Source: Psychrobacter sp. Pi2-1
GTDB taxonomy: Bacteria > Pseudomonadota > Gammaproteobacteria > Pseudomonadales > Moraxellaceae
DNA length: 64,000 nt
Assembly: GCF_904846645.1 (NCBI RefSeq)
Contig: NZ_CAJHBO010000006.1
Coordinates: forward strand, 99,111 to 163,110
Direction: 5' to 3'
Positions 18,273 to 28,913 of this stretch are shown here, piece by piece. How positions within the stretch are numbered: the first letter of the stretch is position 1; every line of letters begins with the position of its first letter. The position numbers were made by a program, and so were the translations under genes. The notes beneath the pieces are model-generated. The model was not told the origin of the DNA and ran no database searches. It saw only the letters and a program-made list of their open reading frames with translations.

Positions 18273-18540
18273 TATTACGCTTGCCTTGTTGATTGATGGA
18301 TAAGCTGATGATAAGTCAACGCTCTATAGTACGTAAATGCGTTTGTATAATTAAACTATATATACTGAATCTTTGAAAACTAATATTCAGAATCATATTA
18401 TGACTATAAAAAGATTATAACTATCATCTCGTTACTCAATGGTGCAAATGATAGCGGATATTAGCGTAAATGGGAATAAGAGTTTGCCCATTTGGCTAAA
18501 AACCTCTATTACTAACTGTGTTAATAAAATCTAATCATAA

Positions 18541-18567
18541 AAAAAAGCGACCGAAGTCGCTTTTTTT
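18541..18567 (-). terminator. rpsA terminator with UUCG tetraloop
   Basis: On the - strand AAAAAAGCGAC-TTCG-GTCGCTTTTTT: an 11-bp perfect stem closed by the very stable cUUCGg tetraloop and followed by T residues. It lies 30 bp after the rpsA stop. Confidence 0.95.
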
Positions 18568-18596
18568 ATATTACTTTTATATCAATAGTTTGCAGC

Positions 18597-20285
18597 TTAC
18601 TGCATTTGCTCTTTGATCAAATCACCAATAGTTTTTGGTTGTGCATCAGAACCTGGAGCAGCAGTAGTGTTCGTGCTACCAAGATCTTTAATCGCTTGAC
18701 GCTCTTCAGCTTCGTCTTTCGCTTTGATAGACAAGTTAATGTTGCGTGTTTTACGATCAACACTGATGATTTTCGCTTCAACGTCATCACCAACAGTCAG
18801 ATGCTTAGTTGCATCTTCAACGCGGTCACGTTGAATTTCAGAAGCACGTAGATAAGCTTCAACTTCGTCAGCAAGTTCGATAGTAGCGCCTTTAGCATCT
18901 ACTTCTTTTACTTTACCATTAACGATAGCACCACGGTCATTGTTGACTAGGTATTCGTTGAATGGATCAGAGCTTAACTGCTTCACGCCTAGGCTGATAC
19001 GATTAGCTTCTGCATCTACAGACAATACCATTGCTTCAACGGTGTCGCCTTTATTGTAGTTACGGATAGCATCTTCGCCAGTTTCGTTCCAAGAGATATC
19101 AGATAGATGAACAAGACCATCAATACCACCGTCTAGACCGATAAAGATACCGAAGTCAGTGATTGATTTGATGGTACCAGTGATTTTATCACCGCGCTCA
19201 TGTTTCTTATCAAACTCATCCCATGGGTTAGCTAGAGTTTGTTTGATACCTAGGCTGATACGACGACGCTCTTCATCGATATCAAGAATCATTACTTCAA
19301 CTTCATCGCCCACTTGAACAACTTTAGATGGGTGGATGTTTTTGTTGGTATGATCCATTTCTGATACGTGTACTAGACCTTCAATACCTTCAGAAATCTC
19401 AGCGAAACAACCATAGTCAGTCAAGTTGGTTACGCGAGCTTTTACAACACTACCTACTGGGTAAGTGCCGCCAACGTTATCCCAAGGATCAGTACCAAGT
19501 TGTTTTAGACCTAGGCTAACGCGGTTGCGTTCACGGTCAAACTTCAATACTTTAACTTTTAGGTCTTGGCCAACTTCAACAACTTCAGATGGATGCTTGA
19601 TACGGCGCCATGCCATGTCAGTGATGTGCAATAGACCATCGATACCACCTAGATCAACGAACGCGCCGTAATCAGTAAGGTTCTTAACGATACCTTCGAT
19701 CTCGATACCTTCTTCAAGCTTGTTCAATAGCTCTTCGCGCTCAGCTGAGTTTTCAGCTTCCATAACTGCACGACGGCTAACAACAACGTTATTGCGCTTC
19801 TGGTCAAGTTTGATGACTTTGAATTCTAGCTCTTTGCCTTCAAGATGCGTCGTATCACGGATAGGACGTACATCTACCAATGAACCTGGTAAGAACGCGC
19901 GTACTGAACCGATATCTACAGTGAAACCGCCTTTAACTTTGCTTGAAATGATACCTTTAACGATTTCATCGTTATCAGCGATTTTTTCAAGGAAGTTCCA
20001 AGTTTCAACACGCTTAGCTTTCTCACGTGACAGCAAGGTTTGACCCATGCCGTTATCAACCGCTTCAACTACGACATCAACGCTATCGCCAACTTCAACT
20101 TCAAGTTCGCCTTCTTCGCTTAAAAACTCTTCACGAGCGACGATACCTTCAGATTTCAGACCAGTATCTACTGTGATCCAATCGCTATCGATAGCTACAA
20201 CAGTACCGTTGATAACCGAGCCACGCTCAATATCTAGGCCTGTTTCTTCGATGCTCGCTTCAAATAGTTCAGCAAATGATTCCAT
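18597..20285 (-). CDS. rpsA: Small ribosomal subunit protein bS1
   Basis: bS1 brings mRNA to the 30S subunit and melts structure at start sites. At 562 aa (E. coli 557) it has six OB-fold S1 repeats. The repeats with the strongest RNA-binding motif are clear, for example [43 protein letters not shown] and [22 protein letters not shown]. The C-terminus ends in a Gln/Met-rich tail. The ATG at 20285 is preceded by AAAGG at suitable distance. It lies downstream of cmk on the same strand, the conserved cmk-rpsA order. Its own terminator follows. Confidence 0.98.
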   Translation of the reverse strand: MESFAELFEASIEETGLDIERGSVINGTVVAIDSDWITVDTGLKSEGIVAREEFLSEEGELEVEVGDSVDVVVEAVDNGMGQTLLSREKAKRVETWNFLEKIADNDEIVKGIISSKVKGGFTVDIGSVRAFLPGSLVDVRPIRDTTHLEGKELEFKVIKLDQKRNNVVVSRRAVMEAENSAEREELLNKLEEGIEIEGIVKNLTDYGAFVDLGGIDGLLHITDMAWRRIKHPSEVVEVGQDLKVKVLKFDRERNRVSLGLKQLGTDPWDNVGGTYPVGSVVKARVTNLTDYGCFAEISEGIEGLVHVSEMDHTNKNIHPSKVVQVGDEVEVMILDIDEERRRISLGIKQTLANPWDEFDKKHERGDKITGTIKSITDFGIFIGLDGGIDGLVHLSDISWNETGEDAIRNYNKGDTVEAMVLSVDAEANRISLGVKQLSSDPFNEYLVNNDRGAIVNGKVKEVDAKGATIELADEVEAYLRASEIQRDRVEDATKHLTVGDDVEAKIISVDRKTRNINLSIKAKDEAEERQAIKDLGSTNTTAAPGSDAQPKTIGDLIKEQMQ

Positions 20286-20592
20286 TATGTCTACCTTTGT
20301 ATAGCCGTATCCTGTCCAGCACAGTACGGATCAAATTTATGATTGTATAGAACAAAATACTGGTTTTACATTCCATGCAATCATATAAAAAAACATTTGT
20401 TGATAGCGAGCTCATCGTAATTAAAACTGACTAACAACAACTGTCTTGTCGCAAATGCAATACCCTAAACAAAATAGGTTTTTCTTACCGCTTTAATAAA
20501 ATTTAACTTAACCGTATTATTTTACACTAAAACAATGATTAATAGGAAAATTTTTAGTACTTAATATATTGTTTTTACTAGCTATTGAATGA
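20286..20592 (-). other. Intergenic region cmk-rpsA (rpsA leader/promoter region)
   Basis: A 307-bp A/T-rich stretch without a gene. It must contain the rpsA promoter or leader. In many gammaproteobacteria S1 represses its own translation through a structured leader. Only a weak hairpin near the start (CCTG/CAGG-type pairs around 20308-20330) was seen, so this is not a firm site. Confidence 0.4.
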
Positions 20593-21360
20593 CTAACTAG
20601 TGAAAAACACACCTTTATCTTGGCAATGCTTTTTGACCTGCTCATATACTGCATCAGCATTAAGCGCTGAACTATCAAGTACTAATGCATCTACCGCAGG
20701 TTTCGAGGGCGCTGTATTACGATTTTCATCACGGTCATCACGTTCTTTTATCGTAGCGAGAATCGCCTCAAAATCTGCTGTTTGACCAGCGTTCAACAAC
20801 TGAGTCACACGGCGCTCTGCACGTGCTTCAGCACTGGCCGTCAAAAATACCTTAACATCAGCATCTGGGAAAACAACCGTACCCATATCGCGACCATCAG
20901 CTACTAAACCAGAACGAGTGGCCATATCTTGTTGTAGCTTTAGCAATGCTTGACGAACCTGTGGAAAGACCGCTATCTGTGATGCATAGCCTCCGACCGT
21001 TTCATTGCGTACTTGCTCACCTACTGCTTGTCCATTAACAATGATATCTACACGTCCTGAGTCATTGTTCGGTACAAACGCTATCTCCAAGCTTTCAGTC
21101 AATGCTAATACAGCATCTTCGTCAATTGGTTGGCTGGCATCCGCGCTAATCAAACCCGCTTCAAAGGCTTTTAGTCCGACAATTCTATAAAGCGCACCAG
21201 AGTCTAACAACTGATAGCCTAACACTTGTGCCAGACGCCATGTGACCGTACCTTTACCAGCGCCACTAGGACCATCGATACAAATAACAGGGTAGCGCAC
21301 TGATGAGGTGTGGCTATCCTCTGTATTGAGTAAAACATTATCAGGTGTAGAACTAGTCAT
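20593..21360 (-). CDS. cmk: Cytidylate kinase
   Basis: Cmk phosphorylates CMP and dCMP with ATP. At 255 aa it is about 28 residues longer than E. coli Cmk because of a polar N-terminal extension before YPVICIDGPSGAGKGT (the P-loop). Other family marks are LDSGALYRIVGL, VADGRDMGTVVFPDA and the lid region with RDDRDENR. It lies upstream of rpsA on the same strand. The upstream gap to tadA is about 190 bp. Confidence 0.96.
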   Translation of the reverse strand: MTSSTPDNVLLNTEDSHTSSVRYPVICIDGPSGAGKGTVTWRLAQVLGYQLLDSGALYRIVGLKAFEAGLISADASQPIDEDAVLALTESLEIAFVPNNDSGRVDIIVNGQAVGEQVRNETVGGYASQIAVFPQVRQALLKLQQDMATRSGLVADGRDMGTVVFPDADVKVFLTASAEARAERRVTQLLNAGQTADFEAILATIKERDDRDENRNTAPSKPAVDALVLDSSALNADAVYEQVKKHCQDKGVFFTS

Positions 21361-21549
21361 AATACTTACTCAATAATATGCGTTACTTATATCGCTTATC
21401 ATATGTCATTAATAAAACAATATTTATTCGTATGTTAAGTCTTTAATAGCCCATTAAGATGGGTGCTATCAAATAGGGCAATATTATAGCAAAAAATCAT
21501 CGTGACCACTAGCACCAAGACTGATATCTTGTTTATTAGTGTTTTGAGT

Positions 21550-22101
21550 TTACATAGTGGCCTTATTCTTTTTTACCGCTTGCCTACGCTCACGAAAAAA
21601 TGTCTTTAGTATTTGACTGCTATGCTCCCTGCATAATCCATTATAGGCTTGAATACTATGGTTGTAGAAAGGTTGTAATGATAAGTCCATTTGACTACCA
21701 ACCATACCAGCACGCGGTTCACTTGCTGCGTACACCAACTTATTTACACGCGCATGGATTAGAGCACCGATACACATCGTACAAGGCTCTAGAGTGACAT
21801 ATAGAGTAGTCTGTAGCGGCAATCGATAGTTTTCTAAACGCGTACAAGCGTCTCTCAATGCAACTATCTCTGCATGAGCAGTAGCATCATGGCTACTAAT
21901 AGGTTGATTAAATCCTTGGCCGATAATCTGCTGATCATGTACCAATACCGCACCTACCGGCACCTCTCCTCGGTCAGCACCTTGCTTAGCAAGTTGTATT
22001 GCTTGTTGCATCCATTTAATATCTTCAGCCAACCAAAAGGTGTGGGATTGAATAGTTAAAGATTGATATGGTATTAAGCTTATATTCTGAATATTTTGCA
22101 T
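21550..22101 (-). CDS. tadA: tRNA-specific adenosine deaminase TadA
   Basis: TadA converts A34 of tRNA-Arg(ACG) to inosine. The zinc and proton-shuttle motif HAE is at residues 76-78 and the second zinc motif PCTMC at 106-110. At 183 aa it has an N-terminal extension of about 20 residues compared with E. coli (167 aa). The ATG at 22101 follows the ung stop codon with no spacing, which implies an ung-tadA operon with coupled translation. The C-terminal FFRERR is the usual tRNA-contact end. Confidence 0.93.
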   Translation of the reverse strand: MQNIQNISLIPYQSLTIQSHTFWLAEDIKWMQQAIQLAKQGADRGEVPVGAVLVHDQQIIGQGFNQPISSHDATAHAEIVALRDACTRLENYRLPLQTTLYVTLEPCTMCIGALIHARVNKLVYAASEPRAGMVGSQMDLSLQPFYNHSIQAYNGLCREHSSQILKTFFRERRQAVKKNKATM

Positions 22102-22839
22102 TTATTGTGGTAATTGCCAGTCAATTGGAGTTTGGCCATACTGTGCCAAGTAGTCATTTGTTTTAGAAAAAGGTTTAGTGCCAAAGAAGCCACCACGGTT
22201 TGCCGCAAGTGGTGATGGATGTACCGCTGTCAGAATCAAATGCTTATCCGTATCGATATACTTACCTTTCTTCTGGGCTTTACTACCCCACAAAATAAAC
22301 ACAGTATGCTTTGTCTGTTCATTAACTGCATCGATGACAGCGTCAGTAAACTGCTCCCAGCCTTTATTCTGATGACTATTTGGCTCGCCTTCTCGCACAG
22401 TTAGTGAGCTATTAAGCAGTAGAACGCCTTGCTGCGCCCAATACGTCAAATCACCATGTGCTGAAGGCCGAATACCAATGTCATCTGCCATTTCTTTGAG
22501 CAAGTTATTCAATGATGGTGGCTTTGGAATGGCTTTAGGAACAGAAAATGATAACCCCATAGCCTGACCTGGACGATGGTAAGGATCTTGGCCCAAGATT
22601 ACCACTTTGACTTGCGATAACGGCGTAAGGTTCAGCGCATTGAACATCAACGGTGCAGGCGGATAGATACTATCATCCGACTGATACGCCTCTTTTAAGA
22701 ACGCACGTAGATTGTCCATATTCTCAGACGTTAATTCATCTGCTAATGCCGTTTTCCAATCCTCTGGTAAACGGACATTGTCTAAAATCGCTTGTTTTTG
22801 TTCTGGAGTCTTTGTTTTCGGTTCATCAAACAGTTCCAT
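22102..22839 (-). CDS. ung: Uracil-DNA glycosylase
   Basis: Family 1 UDG removes uracil from DNA. The water-activating motif GQDPYH is at residues 83-88 (catalytic D85), and the leucine-loop motif HPSPLAANRGGFFG is clear. At 245 aa it matches the usual size (E. coli 229). The stop codon abuts the tadA start. The upstream gap holds the clpA terminator. Confidence 0.97.
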   Translation of the reverse strand: MELFDEPKTKTPEQKQAILDNVRLPEDWKTALADELTSENMDNLRAFLKEAYQSDDSIYPPAPLMFNALNLTPLSQVKVVILGQDPYHRPGQAMGLSFSVPKAIPKPPSLNNLLKEMADDIGIRPSAHGDLTYWAQQGVLLLNSSLTVREGEPNSHQNKGWEQFTDAVIDAVNEQTKHTVFILWGSKAQKKGKYIDTDKHLILTAVHPSPLAANRGGFFGTKPFSKTNDYLAQYGQTPIDWQLPQ

Positions 22840-22960
22840 AGTGTGTCCTTTTTATACTTGTTATCTTGTTATAAGTTCCATAACTTTGTTAAAGCTAGCT
22901 TACTGTAAATAATCATACTAACAAAAAATGGTGTTTGCTTTGTTGATGAATTATAGCAAT

Positions 22961-23000
22961 AAAAAAACGGCTACCGCAGTAGTACGGTAGCCGTTTTTTT
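22961..23000 (-). terminator. clpA terminator
   Basis: A 16-bp perfect stem (AAAAAAACGGCTACCG with CGGTAGCCGTTTTTTT), 8-nt loop, T-run. It lies 20 bp after the clpA stop. Confidence 0.95.
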
Positions 23001-23019
23001 GACATCAACATTAAACAAC

Positions 23020-25551
23020 TTAACTGGCTAAAGACTCAGAGTCAGGTTGTGGTTCATGAGTTTCAACAACTGTCAGAATAATACGACTATCAGCTGAGCC
23101 TTTGTCTGATACCTTATCAAGCTTCATTGTATCATTCTCTTGGGAATCATCGACTTTAGGCTCTAAGGTCAGGTGTACGACACCGCCATTGACCAAATCA
23201 CCAAACAAAATCATACTTGCCAATGGTTTTTTGATTTCATCCTGAATCAGACGTTGCATCGGACGTGCACCCATTAGACGGTCATAGCCTTTATCTGCCA
23301 AGTAGTCACGTACATCATCATCAATCTCTAATGTCACTTGCTTATCATCAAGCTGTACTTGTAATTCAACCAAGAACTTATCGACAACTGATACAACAAC
23401 TGACGTATCTAGAGGGTTAAACTGAATAATGGCGTCTAGGCGATTACGGAACTCTGGCGTGAAGACACGTTTCAGTGACTCTGTGTTATCACGGCTATGG
23501 TCTTGCTGCGTGAAGCCCATTGACGAGCGACTGATACTATCCGCACCAACGTTCGTTGTCATAATAACGATGACCTGTTTAAAGATTGCCACACGACCAT
23601 TATTATCAGTCAATGTACCATGATCCATTACTTGTAATAACAAGTTGAAGACATCTGGATGCGCCTTTTCAATCTCATCAAGCAATAGTACACAATGTGG
23701 ATGCTGATTGATTTTTTCGGTGAGTAAGCCGCCTTGATCATAGCCAACATAACCTGGAGGCGCACCGATCAAGCGTGATGCCGTGTGCGCTTCCATATAC
23801 TCTGACATATCGAAGCGTACTAACTCTACACCTAGCAAGTTGGCTAGCTGACGTGACACTTCTGTTTTACCCACACCAGTCGGACCTGCAAACATAAACG
23901 AACCGATTGGCTTATCTGGTGCTTTTAATCCTGCACGTGATAGCTTGATAGCATCAGCCAACGTAGCAATCGCCTCATCTTGACCAAATACCAAGTGCTT
24001 TAGATCTCGATCTAAGTGTTCAAGGATACTCTTGTCATCACTCGATACAGATTTGGGTGGAATACGTGCCAGTTTAGCAATAATAGCTTCAATATCAGCC
24101 ACATCGATTTTCATCGGTGGCTTTTGACCTTTTGATAACTTCACACCATCTGCTGATTTAGCACTATCGCTTGCTTTCGCAGTCGCTACTTCATCCTGCA
24201 TTTCATTATCTGTATCACCATCGATATCAGCATCAATCTGCGCATCAAAATCTTGCTCTAAGTCAGCAATGAAACTTTCTTCCGCTTCGATATCATCGAC
24301 ATCAGGCACCACACCTAAGCGCTTATATGCACCTGCTTCGTCAATCACGTCAATAGCTTTGTCAGGTAAAAAACGCTCATGAATATGTTTGGCTGATAAC
24401 TGTACCGCTGTGACCAACGCTTCATCCGTATACTCAACATTATGGAATTCTTCATAACGAGGTTTCAGACCGCGTAGGATATCGATGGTGTCATCCACAC
24501 TAGGTTCTTTGACATCGATTTTTTGGAAACGACGCGACAATGCATGGTCTTTTTCAAATACTTGGCGATACTCAGTAAAGGTTGTTGAACCGATACAACG
24601 TAGCTCACCGTTGGCAAGTGCAGGCTTAATCAAATTAGACACATCCATATTGCTGCTCATAGACGAACCAGCACCAATAATCATATGAATCTCATCGATG
24701 AAAAGAATAGCATTTGGTTTTTTCTTTAGTGCATCAAGCAATGACTTCATGCGTTTTTCAAAGTCACCGCGATACTTAGTTCCCGCAATCAGTGAACCGA
24801 TATCAAGGCTGTAAATCACGCAACCGTTAAGTGGCTTTGGTGCTTTATCGTTAATAATTAACCATGCCAGACCTTCAGCGATAGAGGTTTTACCTACACC
24901 AGGCTCACCTACTAGCAATGGGTTATTTTTACGACGACGGCACAGTACTTGGGCAGCACGTTCAATTTCAGAAGCACGTCCAATCAAAGGATCGGTTTTA
25001 CCTTCAGCAGCTCGCTGGTTTAGATTGGTCGCAAATTCAACTAAGGGATCTTTACTGGTCTTTTCAGAGGCACTACGACGCTCAGTGCCTGCAGAACCGC
25101 GTGATTCAGAAGGCTCTTCTTTATCTTGGCCGTGTGATAAATACTGGGTTAACTCAAGGCGACTGATGCCTTGTTTTTTAAGCAGGTAGACAGCATAGGT
25201 ATCATGTTCTGAAAACATAGAGACCAAAATATCAGACCCTTCCACCAGACGACCACCACCGATCGACTGCACGTGAAAAATAGCACGCTGCAAGATACGA
25301 TCAAAGCTTTGAGTCGGCTGCGGTGACTGTTCTGTATCAGCATCGATGGTTGGCGTGTGTTTATTAATATAAATCTCAAGCTCAGTACGCAACGCCGAGA
25401 CATTAGCATTACAAGCAGTCAACGTATTGGCAGCATGAGTGTTTTCTAATAAGGCCAAAAGCAAGTGTTCAACAGTGAGATACTCATGCGATTTTTGGCG
25501 CGCAAGCGTCATTGCTAAACGTAGAGAAACTTCAAGATGACGACTTAACAT
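23020..25551 (-). CDS. clpA: ATP-dependent Clp protease ATPase subunit ClpA
   Basis: This AAA+ unfoldase feeds substrates to ClpP and receives N-degron substrates from ClpS. The order is a Clp N-domain (double repeat, about 1-145), D1 with Walker [11 protein letters not shown]2 with GPTGVGKTE, and a C-terminal D2 small domain ([18 protein letters not shown]). At 843 aa it is about 85 residues longer than E. coli ClpA (758). Roughly 60 of these form a very acidic linker at about residues 415-478 between D1 and D2 (for example [14 protein letters not shown]), with a further polar C-terminal tail after the D2 domain. There is no ClpS gene directly upstream; 636 bp and a terminator separate it. 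Confidence 0.96.
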   Translation of the reverse strand: MLSRHLEVSLRLAMTLARQKSHEYLTVEHLLLALLENTHAANTLTACNANVSALRTELEIYINKHTPTIDADTEQSPQPTQSFDRILQRAIFHVQSIGGGRLVEGSDILVSMFSEHDTYAVYLLKKQGISRLELTQYLSHGQDKEEPSESRGSAGTERRSASEKTSKDPLVEFATNLNQRAAEGKTDPLIGRASEIERAAQVLCRRRKNNPLLVGEPGVGKTSIAEGLAWLIINDKAPKPLNGCVIYSLDIGSLIAGTKYRGDFEKRMKSLLDALKKKPNAILFIDEIHMIIGAGSSMSSNMDVSNLIKPALANGELRCIGSTTFTEYRQVFEKDHALSRRFQKIDVKEPSVDDTIDILRGLKPRYEEFHNVEYTDEALVTAVQLSAKHIHERFLPDKAIDVIDEAGAYKRLGVVPDVDDIEAEESFIADLEQDFDAQIDADIDGDTDNEMQDEVATAKASDSAKSADGVKLSKGQKPPMKIDVADIEAIIAKLARIPPKSVSSDDKSILEHLDRDLKHLVFGQDEAIATLADAIKLSRAGLKAPDKPIGSFMFAGPTGVGKTEVSRQLANLLGVELVRFDMSEYMEAHTASRLIGAPPGYVGYDQGGLLTEKINQHPHCVLLLDEIEKAHPDVFNLLLQVMDHGTLTDNNGRVAIFKQVIVIMTTNVGADSISRSSMGFTQQDHSRDNTESLKRVFTPEFRNRLDAIIQFNPLDTSVVVSVVDKFLVELQVQLDDKQVTLEIDDDVRDYLADKGYDRLMGARPMQRLIQDEIKKPLASMILFGDLVNGGVVHLTLEPKVDDSQENDTMKLDKVSDKGSADSRIILTVVETHEPQPDSESLAS

Positions 25552-26187
25552 AACAACTTCCTACGGTTATATCTATCTTTATAATTGATAGTTTTATGAA
25601 TGAGTTAGTAAGTAAATCAGGGCGGTAGATGAATTGTTCAAGGGCTATATTCGTATTATTAGAAGTCATGAATAAATGAGGTGAGCGGTAGACTATTGAT
25701 TAAATACTATAATCTCGCTATCAGCCAACAGTAATCATAACTATCAATGGCCGCTTTTCTTTATATCAACACGATACTTCAACGGAGTCAATCTATTAAC
25801 ACAGACTAAAATGTATCAAAGCGTGCTACAAGCTAGTAGCGACAACCTTAATAACGAATATTAAATGTTGAAAAACTGATTAGATAGAAAGAGAGATTGA
25901 TATTTGAAAAGCTAGAAATGACGTGGTTTTAGCAAATTCAACGGAGATACTTAGTCTAAAACTATTGAATAGACTGTTTAATAGATAGGGTTATTTGCTA
26001 TAGAAATCAATGCTATATGGATAATAAAACTATTTTAAGAGTCAAATTTCGTATATAAGAGGGGTGACTGGAAAGTCAAAAAAGCTCACTATAAAGGTGA
26101 GCTCTGGTATGAATTATTTAAAAGTACAAAATATTAGATAAAGCTTTAATAGAGCCATATATCAGTATAAAAAATTAATAAATTGCT
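25552..26187 (-). other. Long intergenic region between clpS and clpA
   Basis: 636 bp without a supported gene. It contains the clpS terminator near the right end (26077-26103). The remainder (25552-26076) is A/T-rich and presumably holds the clpA promoter. No convincing ORF with a ribosome-binding site and no tRNA was seen; a small RNA cannot be excluded. Confidence 0.5.
26077..26103 (-). terminator. clpS terminator
   Basis: AGCTCAC (26083-26089) pairs with GTGAGCT (26097-26103). On the - strand the stem is followed by a T-run. It lies 85 bp after the clpS stop and uncouples clpS from clpA. Confidence 0.82.
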
Positions 26188-26595
26188 CTACTCGCCTTGG
26201 TGTGGTTCGATTTGGGTCAATAACGGATAACCTTCACGATGTGCCAGACTATTTACTTTTTTGGCCTTAGTCTCGGCGATATCTTTGGGATAAATGCCAG
26301 CAATACCTTTGCTGCTATTATGAATAGTCAGCATAATCTCGACCGCAGAATCCATACTATGACGAAATTCTGACTGCAATATGTATACAACAAACTCCAT
26401 CGGCGTGTAGTTGTCATTGTACATAACGACCGCATACATAGGCGGTTTGGCTACTTCAGGCTCTGCGACCAATACATCTGCTTGCGGTGACGTTTCACCA
26501 TCGGTATCACCGTCTTGTGCACGATGAGCAGGCATATTGGGAAAGTGCCAATCAGCAACCGTTGGCGTGGCTTGTGATATCATTTTTTTCATCAT
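26188..26595 (-). CDS. clpS: ClpS adaptor for N-degron substrates
   Basis: ClpS recognises destabilising N-terminal residues and delivers proteins to ClpAP. The core is seen in YAVVMYNDNYTPMEFVVYIL, with the substrate-pocket Asn-Asp and Met, and ends with the ETKAKKVNSLAHREGYPLL segment. The ATG at 26595 gives 135 aa, against about 106 in E. coli; the frame stays open upstream only to a TTG at 26652, which is less likely. The N-terminal tail of about 50 residues before the core is longer than usual and acidic. clpS is normally beside clpA; here a terminator and 636 bp intervene. Confidence 0.92.
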   Translation of the reverse strand: MMKKMISQATPTVADWHFPNMPAHRAQDGDTDGETSPQADVLVAEPEVAKPPMYAVVMYNDNYTPMEFVVYILQSEFRHSMDSAVEIMLTIHNSSKGIAGIYPKDIAETKAKKVNSLAHREGYPLLTQIEPHQGE

Positions 26596-26749
26596 AATCA
26601 AAATATAATTATAAGGTAAGTTTAAGATAGAAGATGTTGTTAAGGCAGGCAATAAGGCATGGTATAAAGCACAACCACTAAATAGGGCTATTGTGCTTCG
26701 ATTTCAACCACAGCATCGTCACTGAGTATTTCAATAAGACATGAGGTAA

Positions 26750-27616
26750 TTAAGGTACGATAGGACTTTCATCAACTTCTGGTAAATCTAAAAGCGATGG
26801 TAGCATGTTATCCACACTATCACCGAGCTTCCAGTCATACAATTGCTCTACTTTCTGACCACCAGCTTGCAAAGTCAGCTTGGCTTGCAATGGTCTAAAG
26901 CCTGATGGCATTACAAAGCGACCACGTATCCGAACGATACCTTCGATCATATGGTATGCAGGGTCAAGAGGTACTTCTACAAGGTCATCATTGTTAAGTA
27001 GCGTCAATACAGGCCTCAAGCGTTTGGCTTGACCATCGCTACTGAGCATCCCAATATCAAAACCATACTCAAAAGCATTTTCAGGTAGTGGCGAAATTTT
27101 GGCACCTAATACCTGTAAAGGCATACCACCTTTCTCACGGATGACATCTGAATATAGCTCATTGAGCTGTGACACTTGTTTATTTTCTACTGCTAATTCT
27201 TGCTGGCTTTCACGCAGTTCTTTTAAATTAGCCAAACTGATAGCCAGTTCTTGTTTGGCAGTTGCCGCTTGGTTAGTAGCTATCTTATTGCTAAGGCGCA
27301 AATCTTCTAGCGCTTGTGTCGCTTCAGTGCTATCGATGATTGCTTGCTTGGCTTTTGTTTCCATCGAATGAAGGCCACGTTGGTAGCCAAGCTTATGACC
27401 GAATACCAGCCCAACCACCGCTGTCACTAATACGGCTACAACAAACAATGCCAGTACCAATGTAGAAGCGCCACGTTGTGAGCTAGCTATACCACTTATA
27501 GGAACATTGTTATTTCTAAAGGAATGCTGTTTGCGCTCCAAGCTAGGTATGACCGACTCTTTGCACGATAGACGTGCTGGCTGTGAGCAAAAGCGTAGTG
27601 CGAGCTGAAAACGCAT
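26750..27616 (-). CDS. DUF6776-type membrane-anchored coiled-coil protein
   Basis: A 288-aa protein. A basic cytoplasmic N-terminus of about 50 residues is followed by one transmembrane segment (STLVLALFVVAVLVTAVVGL). A predicted coiled coil of about 80 residues (Ala/Glu/Leu/Gln-rich) comes next, then a beta-rich C-terminal domain ending in DESPIVP. This layout and the place next to argC fit the DUF6776 family seen near argC and erpA in pseudomonads; that is recall, not a search. The function is unknown; a periplasmic scaffold or envelope role is only a guess. Confidence 0.65.
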   Translation of the reverse strand: MRFQLALRFCSQPARLSCKESVIPSLERKQHSFRNNNVPISGIASSQRGASTLVLALFVVAVLVTAVVGLVFGHKLGYQRGLHSMETKAKQAIIDSTEATQALEDLRLSNKIATNQAATAKQELAISLANLKELRESQQELAVENKQVSQLNELYSDVIREKGGMPLQVLGAKISPLPENAFEYGFDIGMLSSDGQAKRLRPVLTLLNNDDLVEVPLDPAYHMIEGIVRIRGRFVMPSGFRPLQAKLTLQAGGQKVEQLYDWKLGDSVDNMLPSLLDLPEVDESPIVP

Positions 27617-27719
27617 TTAGACAGTATCTCTTAAGGGTAAGGGCAAGTCATTATAGCCGAATTTATAATCAATACCTAGCACCGAAAATGTGAATGATTG
27701 GAATATGAAGTCGTTGATA

Positions 27720-28787
27720 TTAAGGAACAATCGGTGCAAAGTTCAGTCCCATTGACTCATCAAAACCGAACATCACATTCATGTTTTGCACAGCCTGCCC
27801 AGCAGCACCTTTGACTAAGTTATCTTGAACGACGATAACTGTTAGCTCAGCACGCTCATTATCCTGATGTATGGCAATACGTAGACGGTTACTAGCACGA
27901 ACACTACGCGTATCTGGATAAAGGCCTTTTGGCATGACATCAACAAACAACTCTGACGCATAGCTATTCTCAAACGCTTGCTGCCAGTCGATAGCCGCAC
28001 CAGCATCGGTCAGTTCCATGTGAATAGAGCTGAGCATGCCACGAATCATCGGTACTAAATGGGGCAAAAAACGAATGCGATGCGCGAACTGACTGTCTAA
28101 TAACTGTGCAACACCCTGTTCAATCTCAGGTAAATGACGATGGCCTTCGACGCTATAAGCCTTAAAGCTATCCGTTGTCTCAGCATAGTTAAGTGCAAGT
28201 GATGCTTGACGGCCTGCACCAGACACACCAGATTTTGCATCAATTACAATACGAGACTCAATCAAACGCTCTTCTTGCTTATTCTGGGCTTCGATAATTG
28301 GTTTTAGACCCAAAATCGCAGTGGTTGGATAACAGCCTGGGTTGCCTACTAGTAACGCATTCGCAAGCTTGTCACGATTGATTTCTGGTAGGCCATAGAC
28401 TGCTGTTTTCAACAGTTCAGGACAAGCATGTGACTGCTTGTACCAATGCTCAAAGTCAGTCAGTGACTGCAAACGAAAGTCAGCAGCCAAATCGATAACC
28501 TTGACGCCAGCTTGTGTCAGCGCTTCAGCTTGCTTCATTGCAACACCGTGCGGCGTCGCAAAAAATACAACATCACATTTTTGCAATGCAGCAAGCGTAT
28601 TATCACCCAAGTCGCTAAAAACGATGTCAGACACACCGCGTAAGCTTGGGAAGATTTCATCAGCACGAGTGCCAGCTTCGCTACGAGAAGTTAATAAATC
28701 AATAGAAACCTCAGGATGAGCAGATAATAGGCGAATAAGCTCAATACCCGTATAGCCTGTACCACCGACGATCGCTGCTGAAATCAT
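27720..28787 (-). CDS. argC: N-acetyl-gamma-glutamyl-phosphate reductase
   Basis: The third step of arginine synthesis: NADPH reduction of N-acetylglutamyl phosphate to the semialdehyde. The NADP-binding motif is VGGTGYTGIEL, and the catalytic Cys is in VGNPGCYPTTAILGL. At 355 aa it is a type 1 ArgC. The ATG at 28787 is chosen because AAAGG lies 8 nt before it; an upstream frame from 28823 adds residues foreign to the family. It stands between a DUF6776-type gene and hemE on the same strand. Confidence 0.96.
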   Translation of the reverse strand: MISAAIVGGTGYTGIELIRLLSAHPEVSIDLLTSRSEAGTRADEIFPSLRGVSDIVFSDLGDNTLAALQKCDVVFFATPHGVAMKQAEALTQAGVKVIDLAADFRLQSLTDFEHWYKQSHACPELLKTAVYGLPEINRDKLANALLVGNPGCYPTTAILGLKPIIEAQNKQEERLIESRIVIDAKSGVSGAGRQASLALNYAETTDSFKAYSVEGHRHLPEIEQGVAQLLDSQFAHRIRFLPHLVPMIRGMLSSIHMELTDAGAAIDWQQAFENSYASELFVDVMPKGLYPDTRSVRASNRLRIAIHQDNERAELTVIVVQDNLVKGAAGQAVQNMNVMFGFDESMGLNFAPIVP

Positions 28788-28913
28788 AAAACACCCTTTT
28801 CTTGGTAAATACTCAATATGCACTGATAGATTCTATATTTGCCTGTAATGCGTGTAGTTCTACAAATCATGCAATTCTACAAATACAGAATCACTCCCTA
28901 AATATTCTGACTG

